DNA of 64,000 nt. It comes from Siphonodentalium dalli (Eukaryota > Mollusca > Scaphopoda > Gadilida > Siphonodentaliidae). The notes below the pieces were generated by a model that did not search any database, had not been told where the DNA came from, and worked only from the letters and a program-made list of their open reading frames with translations. The translations under genes and the position numbers were made by a program. Where the stretch lies: the NCBI GenBank assembly GCA_032622095.1, contig CP136062.1, forward strand, positions 134,950,960 to 135,014,959. The letters run 5' to 3'. Below are positions 58,250-64,000 of the stretch, in pieces; the stretch's first letter is position 1; each line of letters starts with the position of its first letter.

Positions 58250-59390
58250 GTAATGCTGCTACACCACAGCCTTGAGGTGACCTGGACATGGAATACTAGG
58301 GTTAAGAGAGTCCAATTTAAGTTTACAATGATAATGTACAAATTCTACCAACAACAGCCATCAAAATAAGACACCTCACTGCTGACCCATTAATATCAAT
58401 TATATAGCAGAGCTGTCAACAAATCACAGGCATTGTTTATGTTTAAGCTGGCATCTCTATTAAACCAATAACATTTATAATGACCTCAGACCAGCTGTAA
58501 AGTGATATACTCAGCTGTGCAATGCAGAACAGACGTTCTAGTCTCCTGTTAATATCATGTGGTGTGTATTGTTGAAACTTTTTTTCAGATGAATTGGGTT
58601 TAATGTCGCTCCAAACAAATGTGTTCAAATATTTCGGTATTTTATCAATTCGAAAAGGTAAACGGTAAAAGGGAAACAATTCTGAGATTTACCATTTCGA
58701 GAACGCAAACCGGAAAGAAATATGGTGCGTATTGGCGATGTGTATGCTGGTTTAATCATCGATCTACACAATATACGTCGATGGTTTAATATTTGAAGTT
58801 GTTATGGCTGGCATGTATTGAGATACATAATACTTATTCAGATACGGCAGAATAAGTCATTCTAGACTTTCTATGAAGATCACTATATATATCTTTTCGT
58901 TTCGATTGTATTCAAGATCCGTATTTTTATTTGAGTAATTGAACCGGATATTTAGCTCTGTTTGTTGTTATTAAACATGCTTGTTACGAAACAATATTAG
59001 AAACGCAAATATTATCTTCCCATTAAATGTGACAACAGGTGATAAAACGTTAGTAGACTGGTCCATCTACAACGTTGAGAACGATCTTATTATGGTCATT
59101 CTTTATAGTGGAATACATTAGTTTATAAAATTATATCAAAACAATGTTCTCCTTACATTTTCTTAACCTGGGGAAGTATAACCCATGCTTTAAACTATGA
59201 GCATTATCCCCATAACGAAAATAAAAAATAAAAATAAAACCCTCGCTCCCTCATCGATTCTCAAAATGAAAGTGTCAATGACACTGTAGCTCAACTTGGA
59301 AAGGGAATAATTTAATGTATTACAGTCAATGGAGCAATTAGGAATGTGGAAAGATGAATGTCTAATACTAGTTTATAGACATGAAGAGAA
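58250..59390. other. Noncoding sequence, nothing recognised
   Basis: No supported gene or repeat. Confidence 0.3.
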
Positions 59391-59400
59391 AAGTTAAACC

Positions 59401-60111
59401 CAAGATGGCTGCTGGCGGACATATTTTCCGCCGAATGACCCCAAAATGAGTCGTTCCAATCTACATGTCATTATTAACATCCATGACAAATTTTATGACG
59501 ATCAGACTAAAGGTACGCCCTGTAGCCCATGCTAAAGAATTTAGTCATACAAAGAGTAAAATCCAAGAGGGCTGCTGGCGGCCATGTTTTTTAGCCGAAT
59601 GACCCAAAAAATGACTCGTTCCCATCTACATGTCTTTATTAACATTCATGACAAATTTTATGATTATCAGACTAAAGGTAAGACATGTAGCCCATGCTAA
59701 AGAATTTAGTCATACAAAGAGTAAAATCCAAGATGGCTGCTGGCGACCATGTTTTTTGGCCAAATGACCCCAAAATTAGTCGTTCCCATCTACATGTCAA
59801 TATTAACATCCATGACAAATTTCATGATGATCAGACGAACAGTACGACCTGTGGCCCATGCTAATGGATTAAATTTTGAAATCCAAGATGGCTGCTGGCG
59901 GCCATGTTTTTTGTCCGAATGACCCCAAAATGACTCATTCCCATTTACATTCCAATTTCAACAGCCATGCCATGACAAATTTTATGATCAAATTTTATGA
60001 TAATCAGACTAAAGGTACGACCTGTAGCCCATGCTAAAGGATTTAGTGATACAAAGAGTAAAATCCAAGATGGCTGCTGGTGGCCATGTTTTTTGGCCGA
60101 ATGACCCCAAA
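59401..60111. repeat. Tandem array, five units of ~155-183 bp
   Basis: CAAGATGGCTGCTGGCGGCCAT-like starts occur at 59401, 59564, 59729, 59884 and 60067. Each unit continues through GAATGACCCCAAAATGA, TTAACATCCATGACAAATTT and GTAGCCCATGCTAA. One unit lies inverted inside the 24060-24635 element. The array ends where the DIRS1-like element begins. Confidence 0.85.
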
Positions 60112-60530
60112 ATCCTATTTTCATAGGTATAATATATATTTCCTATAGTAGACACTTACACACTGAACTATATGGTTTACCTCGCTTGCGTGTTTGTCCA
60201 GACGTATATAAGGAACCTCTTTCCGTTAATAATGATCAAAAACGGTACGGAATATCTTGAGTACGAATTTTGAAATTAAATTTTTTAACCGGAAGTGACC
60301 TTCTGTCAGTCTCGTGTCACGTGTCACTTACCTACAAATGAGATTGTGCAGGTAAGATAGATCTTTTTCTCGGTGCATCTTGATGACGGTTGTACGAGTG
60401 CGCGGGGTGGGCTGGGAGGGCCCTGAGAGTTCAGTGTGTAAGTGTCTACTATAGGAAATATATATTATACCTATGAAAATAGGATATTTCCTACAGAGAC
60501 ACGTTACACACTGAACTATATGGTAGAATG
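60112..60530 (-). repeat. DIRS1-like terminal repeat and internal complementary region
   Basis: ATCCTATTTTCATAGGTATA at 60112 and its complement ending 60485 are perfect inverted repeats of about 55 bp. A second direct copy of TTACACACTGAACTATATGG follows at about 60505, matching 60147-60180. A right terminal repeat next to a complementary region is what DIRS1-type elements use to make circular DNA, so I assign it that way; the left end would confirm it. Confidence 0.65.
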
Positions 60531-60643
60531 CAAGCCCAGGAGGTGGCCACGAGACTGAGAATAGAAACTAATATAAACTAATCCTAAAGAAAACAAAAGA
60601 ACCTGGTAGGAGATGGTGCATGATGAATTAAAAACAAATTAAT

Positions 60644-61726
60644 CTAATGAGAAACCACTTGTTGAGCAGCAACAAGCGGACCTAAGCGGTAGATTGAATC
60701 TGACTGAGATTGGAGATCTCGAAGGTAGAAGGAAGAGAATGTGGAAGGTTGAGACCAATATGCGGCCGACATGATATCACGAAGAGCCACAGAGTTCTGA
60801 TATGCCCAAGAAGCAGAAATTGCCCTAACCTCGTGCGCTCGGATATTGAGCAAATGTCTGTGATGAGGAGCAATTTCCTCATAGGCCATAAGTATGACAC
60901 GTTTTATCCAGCGTGAAATCGCTCGTTTTGAAATGTCTCTGAAGCGGGTGGCGAGAGAAAGGAAGAGACGAGACTGACCTCGCCTTCTGACCTTTGATCG
61001 ACGAATGTAAATTCTGAGGGCTCGAACGGGACAAAGATGAGAGTCGCTATCAGGGGGCAGTGCTGGAATTCGAATGACTGAGGGATATTTAGTTGGAAGC
61101 TGAGTCTTAGCTAAAAACCCTGGACAAGGAAGAAGCTCTGCAGCCGTTGATGATATCCGTAGAAATTCATCCTTCACTGACAGGGCATGGAGTTCGCTCA
61201 CACGTCTAGCTGATGCGAACGCTAAGAGAAACACTGTTTTTAAAGTGAGGTTGGTGTAAGAGCAGAGATTCAATGGTTCAAATGCAGCCCCCCCAAGAAA
61301 GGTCAAAACCCATCCCAAATTCCATTGAGGTGAAAAGGAACGGCTACGAGGCCTTGATAGAGAAAAGCTAGAAAGTAGGTCTGACAACACCTGGCACTTT
61401 CCAATCCATGTTAAACCGTCATGACTGAATGTCCGGGACAACATCGACCGATATCCCTTAATTGTAGCTGGGGAGAGATTCTTATCGTCGAACAAAAATT
61501 GCAAAAATTGTGTGATTGACCTGCGAGAGGGATTAGAAAAATCAGCACCAGTGGAAACACACCATGTAGTATAAATATTCCAACGAGCATGATAGAGCTT
61601 CATAGTGGACACCCTCCTTGACTTAGTAAGGCTCTCCACGACTGATCGGGAAAAACCCCGTTTCCTGAGACGGGACCGGATAAAAGCCAAGCGTGTAAGA
61701 GGAGCCCGGCTGGATGAGGGTGCGGA
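60644..61726 (-). CDS. DIRS1-like tyrosine recombinase
   Basis: This is the last ~360 codons of a frame open from 63535. It starts near LTRLAFIRSRLRKRGFS. The N-terminal core-binding region includes MKLYHARWNIYTTWC and ITQFLQFLFDD. The catalytic part has Arg in FASARRVSELHAL, H-x-x-R in AHEVRAISAS and Tyr in FSSFYLRDL, then ends QQVVSH. It would integrate the circular DNA copy. Its first ~125 nt overlap the RT frame. No stop or shift is seen, so it may be functional. The true start codon is not evident. Confidence 0.85.
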   Translation of the reverse strand, partial: SAPSSSRAPLTRLAFIRSRLRKRGFSRSVVESLTKSRRVSTMKLYHARWNIYTTWCVSTGADFSNPSRRSITQFLQFLFDDKNLSPATIKGYRSMLSRTFSHDGLTWIGKCQVLSDLLSSFSLSRPRSRSFSPQWNLGWVLTFLGGAAFEPLNLCSYTNLTLKTVFLLAFASARRVSELHALSVKDEFLRISSTAAELLPCPGFLAKTQLPTKYPSVIRIPALPPDSDSHLCPVRALRIYIRRSKVRRRGQSRLFLSLATRFRDISKRAISRWIKRVILMAYEEIAPHHRHLLNIRAHEVRAISASWAYQNSVALRDIMSAAYWSQPSTFSSFYLRDLQSQSDSIYRLGPLVAAQQVVSH

Positions 61727-63777
61727 ACCAAAGGAACGCCTTGACCGATGAGGTCGATGTGTTTTGTCGGTAGTCTGACTGGAGGGACCAGAAGCAATGG
61801 ACGCAACATTGTTGTCCACGAACGCGTCGGATCGAGGGGACATACGAGGAGCACTTTGCACCGTGATGACCCTATTTTCCGAAGTACATGAGGTACCAGG
61901 GAAGCTGGAGGGTATGCATACGCAAAGATGTCGTTCCAAGAGACAGACAGTGCATCCACTGCTGATGCCAGTGGATCGGGACAAGGAGAGATGAAATTTG
62001 TTAACTTCGCATTGAAGCGAGTTGCGAATAGGTCGATCTCCGGCTGCCCCCATAAGAGACAGAGACGGTGAAAAATCTGTGGATTGAGAGACCATTCGGT
62101 CGTAATTAATTTTCCCCGTCGGGACAGGCTGTCGGCTATTACATTGAGAGACCCCGGTATATGACGAATTTGTAGTAGGATTTGATGATCCTGACACCAC
62201 TGGAACAGTTGAAGAGTCAGGGCACACAACTGAGTTGAGTGGGTCCCCCCTTGCTTCCTGATATAGCTGACCACTGTGGAGTTGTCTGACAGAACAAGAA
62301 CAGTTTGACCCGTTAACAGAAGTTGCCAATGGTGTATTGAACAGATCACTGCCATCATTTCTTTGATTTTGATGTGAGATGAGGACAGATGACTCGGCCA
62401 TATGCCCGAAACCGTCTGATGTGCCGGAAGCAACACCCCGCCCCAACCCTGAGAGCTGGAGTCGGTTGTCAGGGTGAGGGTAGGGAACACTTTGTTGAGT
62501 GGAATTCCTGATTGTAACCATGGCAGACATGTCCACTGGGCAATGTGGAGAGCAATTTGCCCGGTGACCGGAATCTGTGTCTCCAAATGATCGTGAGCCA
62601 TATGCCAGTGTGCAAGGAGATGCAGTTGTAGCGGCCGCAGACGAGCACGACCGAGATGAATTAATTCGCTGGCGGCATTTGCCAGCCCCAATAACCTCAT
62701 GAAGCTGCGTGCTGTGACTGAGTTTTGGCGGAGCGTCCAAAGAGCCTGAGTCCGAACTGTTTCGGCTCTCTGGAGTGGTAGTGAGACCAGATCCATGTTT
62801 GTTTGAAAAAACATCCCTAGATGTATAAAGGTCTGAGAAGGGAGCAGACTGGACTTCTCCCAGTTGACAAGAAATCCCAGTGCACCCAAAAGGTGAACTA
62901 GGGATTGCAGGTCGTTTTCTAAAATTGATGGGTTGTTGTGGTTTAGATATAGATCGTCTAGATACCCCATGACGACAGAAGACGCTGTTTTCCTGAAAAA
63001 AGCGAGGACAGACTCCATCGTACGACAAAATGCCCAAGGGCTGAGATTTAGTCCGAACGGAACAGTTCGATATTGGTATATCTTTTTCCGATAAGAGAAG
63101 CGGAGGTACCGTCGAGAAGCCTGTTGAATCAACAGATGACTGTAAGCGTCCTGTAAGTCGACGCTCACTCCATAAGAGTGAGGTAGGGTCGCCGCTCTGA
63201 CTGTCTTTGCCGTATCCATAGAAAAGTGGGGAGGATTGAGAAACCGGTTCAAAGCAGACAGATCTATCACTGGACGGAATTTTCCGTTTGGTTTCTTGAC
63301 CAGGAACAGCCTTGAATAAAACCCGGGACTGTTCTGGTTGTAAACTTCTTCCACAGCCTGTTTTGTGACTAGTTCTGAAATGACTTGATCCAACAAATGT
63401 GCCTTGATTTTGTCGCGTGGCACTGTGGTCGGTGTGGGATAAGTTGTTAGTGGAGGGGGGGACTCGAAAACCAGAAAGAGACCCCTGGAGACTATGTTTT
63501 CCAGCCATGGGTTCTTGTGAAACAATGGCTGCCATGCCTCGGCATGAAGTGAAATTCGCCCCCCGACCACCGGACTTACTACAGGCTGTGGATGTAGGGC
63601 GTCAAAAACGACGCTGAGAGGAACGGGTTCTAGACCTCGATCCTCTAGCTCGGGCAGTGAAGTAACCTTTACCTGACCTCTCGGTAGGAGTGTAGGTAGG
63701 AGTGTATTGGGAGGCAGAATATCCTGAAGCTTGTCGAGCATTGTCAACCATTTTATGAGCATTAGCTTGAAGCTCAT
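61600..63777 (-). CDS. DIRS1-like reverse transcriptase / RNase H
   Basis: 725 residues from ATG 63777, overlapping the end of gag by 176 nt. RT motifs: KKPNGKFRPVIDLS (161-174), VSVDLQDAYSHL (205-216), the PFGLNLSPWAF block (240-250) and catalytic YLDD (272-275). RNase H has TTDSSSQGWGG (437-447), KEMMAV (472-477), LSDNSTVV (496-503) and HIPGSLNVIADSLSR (539-553). The C-terminal PEIDLFATRFN (579-589) is the start of the methyltransferase-like region of DIRS1 elements. All catalytic acids are present. It copies the element RNA to DNA. Confidence 0.88.
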   Translation of the reverse strand: MSFKLMLIKWLTMLDKLQDILPPNTLLPTLLPRGQVKVTSLPELEDRGLEPVPLSVVFDALHPQPVVSPVVGGRISLHAEAWQPLFHKNPWLENIVSRGLFLVFESPPPLTTYPTPTTVPRDKIKAHLLDQVISELVTKQAVEEVYNQNSPGFYSRLFLVKKPNGKFRPVIDLSALNRFLNPPHFSMDTAKTVRAATLPHSYGVSVDLQDAYSHLLIQQASRRYLRFSYRKKIYQYRTVPFGLNLSPWAFCRTMESVLAFFRKTASSVVMGYLDDLYLNHNNPSILENDLQSLVHLLGALGFLVNWEKSSLLPSQTFIHLGMFFQTNMDLVSLPLQRAETVRTQALWTLRQNSVTARSFMRLLGLANAASELIHLGRARLRPLQLHLLAHWHMAHDHLETQIPVTGQIALHIAQWTCLPWLQSGIPLNKVFPTLTLTTDSSSQGWGGVLLPAHQTVSGIWPSHLSSSHIKIKEMMAVICSIHHWQLLLTGQTVLVLSDNSTVVSYIRKQGGTHSTQLCALTLQLFQWCQDHQILLQIRHIPGSLNVIADSLSRRGKLITTEWSLNPQIFHRLCLLWGQPEIDLFATRFNAKLTNFISPCPDPLASAVDALSVSWNDIFAYAYPPASLVPHVLRKIGSSRCKVLLVCPLDPTRSWTTMLRPLLLVPPVRLPTKHIDLIGQGVPLVPHPHPAGLLLHAWLLSGPVSGNGVFPDQSWRALLSQGGCPL

Positions 63778-64000
63778 ACTGGCGCTGTGCCACTGGTAGT
63801 GGTTGAGAGGAAGGAGGATATGGAAGGTTATATGACAACGGTGGGTTAGCTGACAACGGTGGGTTAGCTGACACTGGCGGACCCGAGAGTCTCACTCTCT
63901 TGCGCTCTCCTGTAAGCGCGAAACTCTTTCTGCGCTTATGCGTGGCTTGAGCCTTGGCAGCAGTGAAGCTTTTTGGGGCGCCATACTGTGCCTCAGTAGC
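63602..64000 (-). CDS. DIRS1-like gag, C-terminal part (cut by window edge)
   Basis: An open minus-strand frame enters from the window edge and ends at 63602. It is rich in basic residues (ATHKRRKSFALTGERKR; RARGSRSRTRSSQRRF at the end) with a short SANPPLSANPPLS repeat, as in basic nucleic-acid-binding gag tails. It is in the same frame as the recombinase. No start codon is visible in the window. Confidence 0.65.
   Translation of the reverse strand, partial: ATEAQYGAPKSFTAAKAQATHKRRKSFALTGERKRVRLSGPPVSANPPLSANPPLSYNLPYPPSSQPLPVAQRQYELQANAHKMVDNARQASGYSASQYTPTYTPTERSGKGYFTARARGSRSRTRSSQRRF

Larger units (their letters stand above)
60112..64000 (-). mobile_element. DIRS1-like retrotransposon, 3' part, running off the window
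   Basis: On the minus strand it has the gag end, RT/RNase H and tyrosine recombinase frames, then terminal repeats at 60112-60530. Tyrosine recombinase plus RT with overlapping frames is the DIRS1 arrangement. All visible frames are open, and base composition is richer in G+C than the surroundings. The left terminal repeat and most of gag are outside the window. Confidence 0.88.

Overview
This window looks like a transposable-element-dense stretch of an animal nuclear genome, most likely a marine invertebrate. It is AT-rich. It carries GT-AG style exon fragments and DIRS1-like, Ngaro-like, copia, gypsy and CR1/L2-type retroelements, together with hAT, mutator-like and many small inverted-repeat DNA elements. 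That mixture fits molluscs, brachiopods, hemichordates or amphioxus; the sequence alone does not say which. I see no rRNA, tRNA, CRISPR or bacterial-type operon. Host coding sequence is almost absent: a PHD-like zinc-finger exon at the left end and a WSC-domain exon near 48.4 kb are the best candidates.

Layout. 0-3.4 kb: zinc-finger pseudo-exons and a TTAA-flanked MITE. 3.4-10.5 kb: a decayed copia element on the minus strand, split by a 4.0-kb hAT transposon with an exact 8-bp target duplication. 11-16.5 kb: tandemly duplicated, degenerate sequence with DUF6589-like pseudo-exons; one unit has gained a MITE and the other keeps the empty site. 17-24.9 kb: two Ngaro-like tyrosine-recombinase retrotransposon copies. 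The first sits inside an L2-type LINE, is 5'-truncated, keeps its B1-A2-B2 terminal repeats and is flanked by a 40-bp direct repeat. The second is split by a 576-bp poly-G-ended element. 25-27 kb: a CR1/L2-like LINE. 27.1-34 kb: a minus-strand gypsy element broken by two ~1.8-kb TIR elements in opposite orientations. 34.1-43.8 kb: a transposon-type gene remnant holding a nest of TA-flanked foldback element, TTAA MITE, three-ORF LINE and 893-bp mutator-like MITE. 43.8-60 kb: inverted-repeat elements, tandem repeats and a family of palindromic TTAACCC-ended repeats. 60.1-64 kb: the 3' part of a DIRS1-like element with long intact ORFs, running off the right edge.

Most 'genes' here are retroelement polyproteins or transposases. 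They do not work together as a pathway; the order of events is read from their nesting. The DIRS1-like element is the only one that looks coding-competent. The LINE at 36-42.9 kb has nearly full ORFs but a mutated reverse-transcriptase catalytic motif and an interrupted C terminus.
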